DNA from: Treponemataceae bacterium
Lineage (GTDB): Bacteria; Spirochaetota; Spirochaetia; Treponematales; Treponemataceae
DNA: 33,908 nt
Direction: 5' to 3'
Assembly: GCA_024402435.1 (NCBI GenBank)
Contig: JAKSTU010000025.1
Span: forward strand, 1-33,908
The position numbers and the translations under genes are program-made. Of this stretch, positions 15,420-24,181 are shown in pieces (the first letter of the stretch is position 1; every line of letters begins with the position of its first letter). The notes beneath the pieces were generated by a model, which saw only the letters and a program-made list of their open reading frames with translations, had not been told where the DNA came from and searched no databases.

Positions 15420-16796
15420 TTATTTCAGTTTTTTTCTTTCATCAAGGTCACTGAGAATTTTTTCGTAAGTTTCCTTGTCAAGTTTATAGTGTTTCAAATA
15501 TACAATAAAACCTGCAATCATTGCAACCAAAGGAATTGCAAACATGGCAACTTTAAGCATAAGAATGCCGCCTGAAGTAACGTCCGCTGCAGTTTCTGCC
15601 TTGTTTATTCCCGACCATACAATAACATAGCCGGTTACGCCGCTTGCAACTGCTCCTGAAAATTTGTTGATGAAAGGCTGCAAAGAGAAAGTAACGCTTT
15701 CGTTTCGTTTGCCAAGTTTCCATTCACCGTATTCAACTGTGTCAGCAAGAAAAAGCAGAACAAGAAGCTGAACAATGGCTTCTGCAAAGAAAACAAGAAT
15801 TCCTGCAATAACGATAGGAATCATGTTTGCCGGAGCAAAGAAGAAAAGTATGTAACCTGCAGAAACCATGCTGATTGCAATCACATAAAGTTTTTTGCGG
15901 CTTGCTTTTTTGCTGAACTGAGGGAACAAAGCTGTTGAAGTAATCTGTGACACACCGAGAACAATTGCAAAAAGTGAGTACATTCCTTCATCGCCATAAA
16001 AATATTTGAAGTAATAAACACCGAATTCTGTTGTAGTAGTGTAGGCTGTCATGAAAAGGGTCATTGCAATTGCAACGTAAAGAAGCTGATCATTCTTGAA
16101 AATTGCATGTGCCATTCCTCTGATTGATGTGCGCTCCGTGCTTTGTGCATCTTCATTCTGATGTGGCTCTTTTACACCGAAGACCGTAATCAGCTGGAAT
16201 GCGATCATGATCAGTGAAAGTGACAAAGCATAAATGTTCCAGGCTTTTATTGCATCTCCGCCCAATGCTTCAGAAATTGCTTCTGTAATGGGCTGGAATG
16301 CAGCAACTACAAAGAAAAGGCCGATCTGTGCACAAATGCGTGCAATGGAACCGATTTTTTCACGTTCGTTCTGATTTTCAGAAAGTGAAGGCATCATTGA
16401 CCAATATGAAATGTCATTGGTTGTAAACGCAATTCCCCACAAAATGTAAACAACTGCAAAAAGAATCGTGTATTTTGTTCCCGTAAGCCCGAAATCCGTA
16501 AAAAGCAGAACAGTCAGGACAGCACTTGTCAAAACGCCGAAAAGAATCCATGGCTTGAACTTGCCCCAGCGTGTGTGCGTACTGTCAACAACGGTTCCCA
16601 TGAAAGGATCGTTCAATGCATCAAAAATGCGCGCCCCGAGCATTATATTGGTTACCACGATTACTGTTGCATCCGGCAGTTTGAGAATATCCGTCAGATA
16701 ATAAATCAGGTACATGCTTACAAGGGCATAAACCATGTCACGGCCTGTTGTTCCAAGTCCGAATGAAATTCTGTTTCTGATAATCTGGTTTTTCAT
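15420..16796 (-). CDS. GPH-family sugar:cation symporter (MelB-like)
   Basis: A 458-residue inner-membrane transporter of the glycoside-pentoside-hexuronide:cation symporter family within the major facilitator superfamily. The start shows the family pattern GLGTTGRDMVYALVSMYLIYYLTDIL, and ALNDPFMGTVVDSTHTRWGKFKPW carries the conserved acidic cation-site Asp and the loop with RWGKFRPW. About twelve hydrophobic segments are visible. The sugar is probably an arabinoside, judged from the GH127 gene just upstream; this is inference. ATG 16796 is used, with GGAG 6 bases ahead; an in-frame TTG at 16808 is less likely. Spacing to the GH127 gene is 16 bases. Confidence 0.9.
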   Translation of the reverse strand: MKNQIIRNRISFGLGTTGRDMVYALVSMYLIYYLTDILKLPDATVIVVTNIMLGARIFDALNDPFMGTVVDSTHTRWGKFKPWILFGVLTSAVLTVLLFTDFGLTGTKYTILFAVVYILWGIAFTTNDISYWSMMPSLSENQNEREKIGSIARICAQIGLFFVVAAFQPITEAISEALGGDAIKAWNIYALSLSLIMIAFQLITVFGVKEPHQNEDAQSTERTSIRGMAHAIFKNDQLLYVAIAMTLFMTAYTTTTEFGVYYFKYFYGDEGMYSLFAIVLGVSQITSTALFPQFSKKASRKKLYVIAISMVSAGYILFFFAPANMIPIVIAGILVFFAEAIVQLLVLLFLADTVEYGEWKLGKRNESVTFSLQPFINKFSGAVASGVTGYVIVWSGINKAETAADVTSGGILMLKVAMFAIPLVAMIAGFIVYLKHYKLDKETYEKILSDLDERKKLK

Positions 16797-16812
16797 TTTT
16801 TTCTCCAATTTT

Positions 16813-18777
16813 TTATTTGATATTTATGTAAGGAATCCATACTCTCATTTGTGTAAGCCCACGGTTTCCCCATGAATAATAAGGAATCAGCCTGATATTG
16901 CAGTTTTCTGCAACTGGTTTTCTGTCACTGTAAAGGGGTGCGTCTTCTTCCTGTTTGATTGCATTTCCTTTGGCATCAAGAACAACGATTTTTCCCAAAA
17001 CAGGGTCCGCCACCGTTTTTTCATCCACAGAAGCAGATGTGTCAATACAAAGACCAAGAACAGTTCCGTTGTTGTCAACACCTTCAGCGCAGTAAACAAC
17101 GGGCCCGCGCATGACAGCAGTTTTTCCGCTGTCACTTGCCACTTCTGTACGTGCGTAAAGAAATCTTACGCTCATGTCAAATTCCACAGAGATTTCTGTA
17201 GAACTGTCAAAGGGGCCTGAAATGTAGGCATATCCGGTTTCTTCTTTATATTCAGCTGGTTTTCCGTTGATTTGGATAACAGTTTTGCGGCTCCATTCAG
17301 GAAGGCGGACTGCAAGAGTTGCATCAACATTTTTGTTGCCTTCTGCACATTCAAAAGTGTATGTCAATTTGCCGCCGTAAGGATAGCCGAGCTTTCCTGT
17401 GTCAAGCCGGATTTTGCCTTTGTTGTCCTGAAGTTGGATTGTGCTTCCTGCAAAAAGCGTGCTCCAGACAGTGTGCCCTTTGGGAGAATCAGTTTCTTCC
17501 GCCCAAGCATACCTTCCGATTGAAGGAATAAGGCGTGCAATGTTCGGCGGACAACATGCGCAGGGGAACCATTTGGGGCGCTGCGGCAATGTATGTTTGT
17601 GAGTCTGTGCTTTTCCTGATATTCCGGGAATAACTTCAAGAGGATTTACATAGAAGAAATGCATGCCGTCCAGCTGCATGCCGGAAAGAATACCGTTGTA
17701 CAATGCTTTTTCCATTGCATCACCGTATTTTCCGTTTTTCTCCAGATCAATCATTTTGCGGCCAAAGAAAACAAGTGCAATTGCTGCACAAGTTTCTCCG
17801 TAGGTTGTGTCGTTGGGCAGATGGTAATCTTCCGTAAAAGATTCACCTTCGTAGGCAGATCCGATTGAACCTGTGATGTACATACGTTTTCGGGTCATGT
17901 TGTCCCAAAGTCTTCTGCAGGCATCTGCCAGTTCCTTATCATTTGTGGTGGCTGCAACATCGGCCATTCCGGTGTAAAGATATGCGGCACGGACAGAATG
18001 ACCTGTAGCCTTGTCCTGTTCTCTTACAGGTTTGTGATTCTGTGCATATTCTTTGTTCAGGTGGTCTGAGCCCCAGACTGTCCAGCCTCTTCTAAGTTTT
18101 TCCTTGATGAAGTAGTCGCTGTCAACTCCGCGTACATCAACAAAATGTTTTGCAAGTTCAAGATATTCCGGCTTTCCGGTTGCTCTGTAAAGACGCATCA
18201 AAGCAAGTTCCACTTCCGGATGTCCGGGATAACCTTCAGCTTTTTCCGTGATAAAATGATTGTAGATATGGTCTGCAACACGGCACATAATCTCAAGGAA
18301 ACGGGTTTTACCCGTGCACTCATAATAAGCAACGGCGGCTTCAATCATGTGTCCGGCACAATAAAGTTCGTGTGCTTCTCCAAGGTTTGACCAGCGCGGA
18401 CAATCTGGTTTGAGAGTGAAATAGGTGTCCAGATAACCGTCGGGCATTTGTGCGGAAGCAATCAGTTCAATTACGCTGTCCGCACGTTTTTCCAGTTCAG
18501 GATCAGGTTTGTTGAGCAGTGAATAAGCTGCTCCTTCAAGCCATTTGGCCACATCGCTGTCCTGAAAGACAAAGCCGTAGAAATCTTCCGGAACTTTCCC
18601 GGTTTTGAGTGTTTCTGCAGCAGCTTCAAAGTTTGCGATTGCATGACTTTTCTCCGCATCCTCAATCTGATCCCGAAGAATCTTTTCCTGGTAAGGCAGA
18701 ACAGTTTCTGCAATCAGCTTTTCATATTTGTTGAAAAAATCATCATTGATTTTGACTTGTTTAAGTGTGTCGTGCAT
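16813..18777 (-). CDS. Beta-L-arabinofuranosidase, GH127 family
   Basis: A 654-residue cytoplasmic glycoside hydrolase (no signal peptide), close in length to the characterised HypBA1 of Bifidobacterium. GH127 enzymes release L-arabinofuranose from arabino-oligosaccharides such as those of plant glycoproteins. The zinc and catalytic elements are visible: YGETCAAI at about residue 325 (Glu and Cys) and CACCPPNIARL at about 405, whose Cys pair includes the nucleophile. An alpha/alpha barrel and C-terminal beta domain are expected. The start is ATG 18777, with GGGAG 8 bases upstream; GTG 18801 lies almost at the predicted transcription start and is rejected. First gene of a minus-strand unit with the transporter and xseA-xseB-mutL. 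Related families GH146 and DUF1680 proteins are alternatives. Confidence 0.88.
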   Translation of the reverse strand: MHDTLKQVKINDDFFNKYEKLIAETVLPYQEKILRDQIEDAEKSHAIANFEAAAETLKTGKVPEDFYGFVFQDSDVAKWLEGAAYSLLNKPDPELEKRADSVIELIASAQMPDGYLDTYFTLKPDCPRWSNLGEAHELYCAGHMIEAAVAYYECTGKTRFLEIMCRVADHIYNHFITEKAEGYPGHPEVELALMRLYRATGKPEYLELAKHFVDVRGVDSDYFIKEKLRRGWTVWGSDHLNKEYAQNHKPVREQDKATGHSVRAAYLYTGMADVAATTNDKELADACRRLWDNMTRKRMYITGSIGSAYEGESFTEDYHLPNDTTYGETCAAIALVFFGRKMIDLEKNGKYGDAMEKALYNGILSGMQLDGMHFFYVNPLEVIPGISGKAQTHKHTLPQRPKWFPCACCPPNIARLIPSIGRYAWAEETDSPKGHTVWSTLFAGSTIQLQDNKGKIRLDTGKLGYPYGGKLTYTFECAEGNKNVDATLAVRLPEWSRKTVIQINGKPAEYKEETGYAYISGPFDSSTEISVEFDMSVRFLYARTEVASDSGKTAVMRGPVVYCAEGVDNNGTVLGLCIDTSASVDEKTVADPVLGKIVVLDAKGNAIKQEEDAPLYSDRKPVAENCNIRLIPYYSWGNRGLTQMRVWIPYINIK

Positions 18778-18804
18778 TTTTTTTTCTCCCAAAATTGTCA
18801 CTTC

Positions 18805-18833
18805 ATTCTAATTCTTAGTTTATGCCATTGCAA
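18805..18833 (-). promoter_or_regulatory. Promoter of the GH127 gene
   Basis: TTGCAA (18833-18828), a 17-bp spacer and TAGAAT (18810-18805) on the minus strand. Start near 18798, giving a leader of about 20 nt that contains GGGAG. The -35 sits at the centre of a near-palindrome at 18825-18836 (CCATTGCAACGG, one mismatched pair), which could be an operator. Confidence 0.65.
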
Positions 18834-18861
18834 CGGATTTTTTCATGACATGGCGGATTAC

Positions 18862-18893
18862 TTGCGCAGTCTTTTGCTATTTGCTAGTATAGT
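18862..18893 (+). promoter_or_regulatory. Promoter of rpe, leaderless geometry
   Basis: TATAGT (18888-18893) ends exactly 6 nt before the ATG of rpe at 18900. An overlapping TAGTAT (18885-18890) preceded by TGC is an alternative -10, spaced 17 bp from TTGCGC (18862-18867). With either, transcription would begin at or within about 3 nt of the ATG. No Shine-Dalgarno sequence is present. Confidence 0.6.
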
Positions 18894-18899
18894 ATTGTT

Positions 18900-19541
18900 A
18901 TGAAAACTGTTTCTCTTGCTCCGTCAATTCTTGCAACAGATTTTTCTGATTTGAAAAGTTCTGTCAAATATATAGAAGAAAACGGTGGATCCTGGGTCCA
19001 TATTGATGTTATGGACGGGTCTTTTGTTCCGCCTATTACCCTTGGTCAGCAGGCAGTTGCCTCAATCCGTCCCCTTACAGATCTGACACTGGATGTTCAT
19101 CTTATGACAGAGCATCCGGACACTTTTGTTGATTCTTTTGCAGAAGCAGGGGCTGACTGCATTACATTTCATTACGAAGCCGCAGTTCATCATCACAGGA
19201 TTGTGTCACGGATCCACGAATTGGGAAAAAAAGCGGGAATCAGTATCGTGCCTTCCACACCTGTAAGTGCAATTCAGGAACTGCTTCCTTTTGTTGACAT
19301 AGTTCTTGTAATGACGGTCAATCCCGGTTATGGCGGACAGAAACTCATTCCTCAATGTGTGGACAAAATTGCACAGCTTGATTCCATTAGACGGAATCAG
19401 GGTTTCGGGTATACAATTTCAGTTGACGGCGGAATCAATCAGAATACCGTTTCTGACGTGGTAAAAGCCGGTGTTGATGTTGTTGTTTCAGGCAGTGCCT
19501 TTTTTTCAGGAAAACTTACAGCTGATTCCTGCCGGCTTTGA
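18900..19541 (+). CDS. rpe: Ribulose-phosphate 3-epimerase
   Basis: Interconverts ribulose 5-phosphate and xylulose 5-phosphate in the pentose phosphate pathway. The 213-residue TIM barrel has the family start LAPSILATDFSDL, the metal-ligand motif HIDVMDGSFVPP, LDVHLMTEHP, VNPGYGGQ and the second catalytic Asp in VDGGIN. The ATG is fixed by this conserved start and by an in-frame TAG 15 bases upstream, yet it has no ribosome-binding site; a leaderless mRNA is predicted. It opens a four-gene unit with three envelope-type proteins. Its divergent neighbour is the arabinofuranosidase, whose product also feeds pentose metabolism. Confidence 0.96.
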   Translation: MKTVSLAPSILATDFSDLKSSVKYIEENGGSWVHIDVMDGSFVPPITLGQQAVASIRPLTDLTLDVHLMTEHPDTFVDSFAEAGADCITFHYEAAVHHHRIVSRIHELGKKAGISIVPSTPVSAIQELLPFVDIVLVMTVNPGYGGQKLIPQCVDKIAQLDSIRRNQGFGYTISVDGGINQNTVSDVVKAGVDVVVSGSAFFSGKLTADSCRL

Positions 19542-19567
19542 CAAACTTTGAATTATTGGAGAAGAAT

Positions 19568-20710
19568 TTGAAAAAAATCCTGTCGGTTTTCATTGTTTCA
19601 TGTTTTCTTTTTATCCTTCCGGTTTCAGTTTTTGCCCAGTCTCAGGACAATCTTCTTGTTCAGGGACTTGAAGCCTATCGGGTCGGGGATTGGACTTCTG
19701 CTTTGTTTTTCCTTCGCAAAGCAACTTCAATGCCCGAAAACCTGAATCCTGAAACCTGGTATGTTCTGATTATGTCAGAAATGTTTGCAGAAGATTATGA
19801 TTCTGTTCTTTCCGACGGAGAAATATTCATTTCCAATTTTTCGGCCAATTATTACATTCCTCAGATTCAGTATCAGATTGCAAGGGCAAACTTCCTTAAG
19901 GGTAACTATACGGAAGCTGTAAGACTTTTTACGAATTTCTGCAATTCATATCCTGATCATGAACTCGTTCCTTCATCACTTTTCTGGATGGCAGAATCTT
20001 TGTATCAGACTTTTAACTTTGATCAGGCAGAATCACTTTTCCAGCGTATTGTTCTTGAATATCCGGAAAGTTCAAAGGTTGTTGAATCAGCATTCCGTCT
20101 GGAACTTCTCAACCAGCGGGAACGTGAAGAAAAACTGCTTTATCTTCTGCGTGTTACAGGAGAAGAATATCTTGCTACAAAAGAAGATTATGAGCGTCAG
20201 CTTAAACAGCTTCAGACGGAAGAAGTTCTTTCTCTTCGTGCCGAGGTAAAACAGCTTTCTGTCCAAATAGAAGAAATGCAGGCAGAAATTGTAGAAACAA
20301 GACAGCTGAAGGCTGACAAAGAATACCTTCTTGATCTGAACGGGCAGATGAAAAATGCTGTTAACGAGGCATTGGCCGCCGTTGAAAAAGCGGAAGAACG
20401 TCAGGCCGCTGTTGCAAGCGGAGCTTTGCTTCCCTATGGTTATTCTTCTGCAACGCCCAAAAATCCCTTTTTCCCCGAAACTTCAACCACAACTCAGATT
20501 GTTCAGGGGTTGACTCCTGCTTTTCAGAGCAGCCTTTCTTCTGCTGTGTCCGGAAACGGTGAAAGCACTGCCTCTGTGGAAGAAGAAACTCCCCTCCGTG
20601 AAGAAATTGCTGCAGAACCCAGTCATGAAATTGTGGATGAAGAAATCCTTCTTAACATAAAGATTTTGCAGGAAAAAGCACGTCAGCTCCGGTTGCTGAT
20701 GGAACAGTAA
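19568..20710 (+). CDS. Secreted TPR protein with coiled coil (CpoB/BamD-like architecture)
   Basis: About 380 residues. A signal peptide (KKILSVFIVSCFLFILPVSVFA, cut before QSQ) shows export. Residues about 25-190 are TPR-like, with pairs of repeats such as YYIPQIQYQIARANFLKG and LFWMAESLYQTFNFDQAESLF that resemble the TPR arrays of CpoB (YbgF) or BamD. A coiled coil follows (about 200-285), then a Ser/Thr/Glu-rich low-complexity region and a short C-terminal helix. The start is TTG 19568, 6 bases after GGAG; the in-frame TTG at 19538 overlaps the rpe stop and would spoil the signal peptide. A role in cell-envelope assembly is plausible but unproven. Confidence 0.75.
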   Translation: MKKILSVFIVSCFLFILPVSVFAQSQDNLLVQGLEAYRVGDWTSALFFLRKATSMPENLNPETWYVLIMSEMFAEDYDSVLSDGEIFISNFSANYYIPQIQYQIARANFLKGNYTEAVRLFTNFCNSYPDHELVPSSLFWMAESLYQTFNFDQAESLFQRIVLEYPESSKVVESAFRLELLNQREREEKLLYLLRVTGEEYLATKEDYERQLKQLQTEEVLSLRAEVKQLSVQIEEMQAEIVETRQLKADKEYLLDLNGQMKNAVNEALAAVEKAEERQAAVASGALLPYGYSSATPKNPFFPETSTTTQIVQGLTPAFQSSLSSAVSGNGESTASVEEETPLREEIAAEPSHEIVDEEILLNIKILQEKARQLRLLMEQ

Positions 20711-20726
20711 GTATTGGAGCAGATTT

Positions 20727-21809
20727 TTGAAGATTTCAAAGTTTATTGCTGTTTTTATTCTTTTGTTTTCTCTTTCTTTTGTTTTTGCTGAAGACACAGT
20801 CGTAGAAACAAAAAATATGCGGCTGACACTCAATCCTGATAACGGCAGTTTCTGCATTTACAGAAAGAATAAGATTTCGGGTAATTTTCAGCCTTTGCTT
20901 GACGACGGCTCTTATACTTCTGCAACTGGCTTTTATTTGAAAAGCGGAGACAATGTCAGAAAATTGGAAAAAGGTCTTGGAGTCAATGCTTACGCATATC
21001 CCGTAGACAATGGTGCAGTTCTTTCCTTCAATGTTGCTGACGAAGCTTTTGTAGCAATTCAGTTTCTTGTTCTTTCTTCCGTTTCTGCTGATAATGATTC
21101 AATCCGCGTTGATATTACAGTTCAGAATACCGGCACCGAATCTGAAAAATTCGCAGTGAAAGCACTTTTTGACACAATGCTTGGCGAGTCAACAAAAACT
21201 CATTTTTCAACAAAATTTACCAACCGCATAAATTCAGAATTCGGATTTGAATCAATGGAAACTGACAAATGGATTCGCTCTACGGACGGAATTCAGAGCA
21301 TTCAGTTTCTGTTGGACGGGGAATATGTGTCTTCGCCACAACTTGTCTCCATGGCAAACAAAGAGTACCTTCTTTCCGGAACTTGGCTTCACAAAGTTTC
21401 TTCCGGCCGTAAATTCGATTCCATCCGGTCCTACAATAATTCGGCTTTGGGAATCTATTGGAACGAAGTTCAGTTGCCCGCTTTGGCAAAAAGCAATTTT
21501 TCTTTTTACATAACCACTGGTGCCGGTGGAAGTGTACCACCTGATCTGCAGTCAATTACGGAAGAATCTTTGGCATTTGTCCAGACTATAGTAAAAAAAG
21601 CTGAAAATTCTTTTACTGACGAAAATGGAATTTCCTATGAATTGGGACCCATTACGGCAGAGCAGTTGAATTCTGAATATCTTAACGATCTTCTGACCCG
21701 CATTCAGCTTGTAGAGTCCGGAGCCAGTTCTGTCACTCTTGCTGAAGTTCAGATGCTCAATCTTGAACTTGATGCGATTTTAAGAAAAATGGGAAGGGTG
21801 AAGCAATAA
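20727..21809 (+). CDS. Secreted protein of unknown function
   Basis: A 360-residue exported protein with signal peptide FIAVFILLFSLSFVFA cut before EDT. The mature part is rich in beta-strand patterns, with a hydrophobic core of alternating residues (for example NMRLTLNPDNGSFCIYRK), and ends in a helical segment of about 70 residues. I do not recognise a domain; the N-terminal half has the look of a carbohydrate-binding or galactose-mutarotase-like beta sandwich, which is only an impression. The start is TTG 20727, with GGAG 7 bases before it. It sits between two TPR proteins, 16 bases after one and overlapping the next by 1 base (TAATG), so it probably works with them. Confidence 0.7.
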   Translation: MKISKFIAVFILLFSLSFVFAEDTVVETKNMRLTLNPDNGSFCIYRKNKISGNFQPLLDDGSYTSATGFYLKSGDNVRKLEKGLGVNAYAYPVDNGAVLSFNVADEAFVAIQFLVLSSVSADNDSIRVDITVQNTGTESEKFAVKALFDTMLGESTKTHFSTKFTNRINSEFGFESMETDKWIRSTDGIQSIQFLLDGEYVSSPQLVSMANKEYLLSGTWLHKVSSGRKFDSIRSYNNSALGIYWNEVQLPALAKSNFSFYITTGAGGSVPPDLQSITEESLAFVQTIVKKAENSFTDENGISYELGPITAEQLNSEYLNDLLTRIQLVESGASSVTLAEVQMLNLELDAILRKMGRVKQ

Positions 21810-22942
21810 TGGCTGTTGATTGTCTGAAAAAAGCAAAAATTCTTCTCCGAAAAAAGCAATACAACAAAGTGATTTCTCTTCTTGAACCACAGGCTCCTTT
21901 TTATCGGGATTCAGTTCTATACCTTTTTTATCTTGGGTCTGCGTATTTTTTCGTAGGGGATTTGGGCAGCGCCGAATCTTATTACAGACGGGCCAGAAGA
22001 ATTTCACGGAACAAGCCCTTTGTAGAAAATGCCTATGCAGCGGTACTTTTGCGTAGAGGTGAAATTCCGCATGCAGTAGAAACTTATCTGGCAGTTCTTT
22101 CTGCTGATCCGAACAACAAAACTGCAAAAAAAGCAATTTCGTGTATTCAGAGGAATTCCGATCAAAAAAATCCTGATTCCATTCAGCGCTGGGTAAAATC
22201 TGATTCAGTAAAAAAACTGTATCCTAAATTCGGAATCCATCCTTCAATTTTGCCACTTTGCTTTCTTGTTCCGCTGTTGATTTGCGGTGCATATATCGGC
22301 TGGCATTTTTACAGGCAGGCTTCCGGTATGAACGGAGTCCGTGCTGACATGTCACATCTTGTTCTTTCTGTTGATGAAAAATCAAACCCTTTGGATTCTG
22401 CTCCACAGAATTTGGGTTCTGATTTTGATTTGTCTTCTCAGGATATTGTTGCATGTTATGACAACGCGCTCAAATACTTTCAGCAGCACAGAGACAATGC
22501 TTCACAGGTGGAAATCAACAGAATCCTGAATTCCAATGCTTCTGCGACAATCAAGATCAAGACACGGAGCATAATGGATTATTTGGAAAAGAATCCTACT
22601 TATGCAAGTTTTAAGGAAAACAGTTTTCAGGACAATTTTTCACTTCGCCAGGTTCAGCTGAATCCGAGACTTTATCTGGAATGTCATGTTTTATGGCAAG
22701 GCTCCATTGTTAACCTTAATGTTTATGATGATAAAATAATATGCGAATTTCTCGTTGGTTCTTTTTCCGGTTCTTCTGCTGACAAAATGTATGAAGGAAG
22801 CGTTCGTCTTGAACTGGACAGAAGTCTGAATCTGGACATGAATGAACCTTATCTGGAAGTTTTCGGCAAACTGACTGAAAAAGACGGAAAATTGTATCTG
22901 ACGGCAAAAACAATCCGTCAGTCAATAAATGGAGAAATCTAA
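21809..22942 (+). CDS. TPR protein with one membrane helix and extracytoplasmic C-terminal domain
   Basis: A 377-residue protein. Residues 1-110 are about three TPR units (YLFYLGSAYFFVGDLGSAESYY, FVENAYAAVLLRRGEIPHAV) without a signal peptide; a membrane helix lies at about 145-166 (SILPLCFLVPLLICGAYIGW). The TPRs should be cytoplasmic and the C-terminal 210 residues outside. The final part (about 280-377; GSIVNLNVYDDKIICEFLVG, YLEVFGKLTEKDGKLYLTAKTI) has an OB-fold-like pattern, a weak inference. The ATG overlaps the stop of the gene before it. It is the last gene before the recA promoter. Confidence 0.72.
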   Translation: MAVDCLKKAKILLRKKQYNKVISLLEPQAPFYRDSVLYLFYLGSAYFFVGDLGSAESYYRRARRISRNKPFVENAYAAVLLRRGEIPHAVETYLAVLSADPNNKTAKKAISCIQRNSDQKNPDSIQRWVKSDSVKKLYPKFGIHPSILPLCFLVPLLICGAYIGWHFYRQASGMNGVRADMSHLVLSVDEKSNPLDSAPQNLGSDFDLSSQDIVACYDNALKYFQQHRDNASQVEINRILNSNASATIKIKTRSIMDYLEKNPTYASFKENSFQDNFSLRQVQLNPRLYLECHVLWQGSIVNLNVYDDKIICEFLVGSFSGSSADKMYEGSVRLELDRSLNLDMNEPYLEVFGKLTEKDGKLYLTAKTIRQSINGEI

Positions 22943-22968
22943 AAAAAATATTTTTTTTTCTATTTTTT

Positions 22969-22998
22969 TTGATGATTTTTTTACCGGGCGCCTATAAT
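22969..22998 (+). promoter_or_regulatory. Promoter of recA with AT-rich upstream element
   Basis: TTGATG (22969-22974), an 18-bp spacer and a perfect TATAAT (22993-22998). Directly upstream (22941-22970) is a very AT-rich tract with runs of eight or nine A or T, which could act as an UP element and also as a weak end for the preceding transcript. No inverted repeat resembling a known LexA box was seen near it. Confidence 0.65.
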
Positions 22999-23020
22999 AA
23001 TATACGGGAGGAAGAAAAAG

Positions 23021-24181
23021 GTGGCAAAAGTGACAAATGAATTGGAAGCACAGGCAGAAATGTCTGAAAAATTGAAAGCTTTGGAAGCTGCTCGTCTTCA
23101 GATTGAAAAACAGTTCGGAACAGGTTCCATTATGAAGCTTGGAACTCATGCAGACGCTGCAGGAATGGAAGTAGTTCCTTCCGGTTCAATTCTTCTTGAC
23201 GAAGCTCTTGGTATCGGCGGTTATCCCAAAGGTCGTATCATTGAAATGTACGGTCCTGAGTCTTCCGGAAAAACAACATTGGCTCTTCATGCAATTGCAG
23301 AAGCCCAGAAATTGGGTGGCATTGCAGCTTTTATTGACGCGGAACATGCGCTGGATCCTGTTTATGCGAAAAATCTGGGTGTAAACATTGACGAACTTTG
23401 GGTTTCTCAGCCTGATACAGGTGAACAGGCTTTGGACATTACAGAAAGTCTTGTCAGATCCGGTGCAGTTGATGTAATTGTTGTTGACTCTGTCGCAGCT
23501 CTTACACCTCAGGCAGAAATCGAAGGTGATATGGGTGACAGTCATATGGGTCTTCAGGCCCGTCTGATGAGTCAGGCATTGAGAAAACTTACTGCAACAA
23601 TCGGCAAGTCAAAGTGTATTGTAATTTTCATCAACCAGATCCGTATGAAAATCGGTGTCATGTTCGGAAATCCTGAAACAACAACCGGTGGAAATGCACT
23701 GAAATTTTATTCATCAGTCCGTCTTGAAATCCGCCGCATTGAATCAATTGAAGCAAAGGGTGAAGAAGACGCTGTCGGAAACAGAGTTCGTGTAAAAATC
23801 GTAAAGAACAAGGTTGCTCCGCCTTTCCGCAAAGTTGAACTGGATATTCTTTTCGGCAAAGGAATCTCTTCTACAGCAAGTCTTCTTGATGCTGCTGTAA
23901 AGCATGGATTCATTGACAAACGCGGTGCATGGTTTACTGCCGGTGAAGACAAAATCGGTCAGGGACGTGAAAATGCTCTTGCTTTCCTTAACCAGAATGA
24001 AGAGTACAGAAACGAGTTGGAACGCAAAGTACGCGAAAAAATGTTCCCCGGCCAGGTCATTGAAACAAAAGACAATGCAAAAACCGGAAAAAGCAGCAGC
24101 AAAAAAGCTGTGGCTGAGACTGAAAAAGCCGCAAAACCATCCGCCGACGGGGACACAGCAGTTCCTTCGGAATTGTTCTGA
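23021..24181 (+). CDS. recA: RecA recombinase
   Basis: A 386-residue RecA, which forms filaments on single-stranded DNA and drives strand exchange and the DNA-damage response. Walker A is GPESSGKTT (residues 78-86), Walker B lies in [11 protein letters not shown], and the L2/ATPase region reads [30 protein letters not shown] in its family form. The N-terminal 30 residues are a somewhat long helix, and the C-terminus is a Lys/Ala-rich then acidic tail ending SELF. The start is GTG 23021 with GGGAGGA 8 bases upstream. The stop overlaps the folK ATG by 1 base (TGATG). First gene of a five-gene run. Confidence 0.98.
   Translation: MAKVTNELEAQAEMSEKLKALEAARLQIEKQFGTGSIMKLGTHADAAGMEVVPSGSILLDEALGIGGYPKGRIIEMYGPESSGKTTLALHAIAEAQKLGGIAAFIDAEHALDPVYAKNLGVNIDELWVSQPDTGEQALDITESLVRSGAVDVIVVDSVAALTPQAEIEGDMGDSHMGLQARLMSQALRKLTATIGKSKCIVIFINQIRMKIGVMFGNPETTTGGNALKFYSSVRLEIRRIESIEAKGEEDAVGNRVRVKIVKNKVAPPFRKVELDILFGKGISSTASLLDAAVKHGFIDKRGAWFTAGEDKIGQGRENALAFLNQNEEYRNELERKVREKMFPGQVIETKDNAKTGKSSSKKAVAETEKAAKPSADGDTAVPSELF

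Noticed and set aside
18834..18861. Catabolite (cre-type) operator between the GH127 and rpe promoters
   Set aside because: The nearest match lacks a required purine and the right half-site; not better than chance.
22943..23020. LexA/SOS operator before recA
   Set aside because: I looked for a Gram-negative CTG-N10-CAG or Bacillus-type GAAC-N4-GTTC box and found neither; only a sigma-70 type promoter and AT-rich tracts are present.
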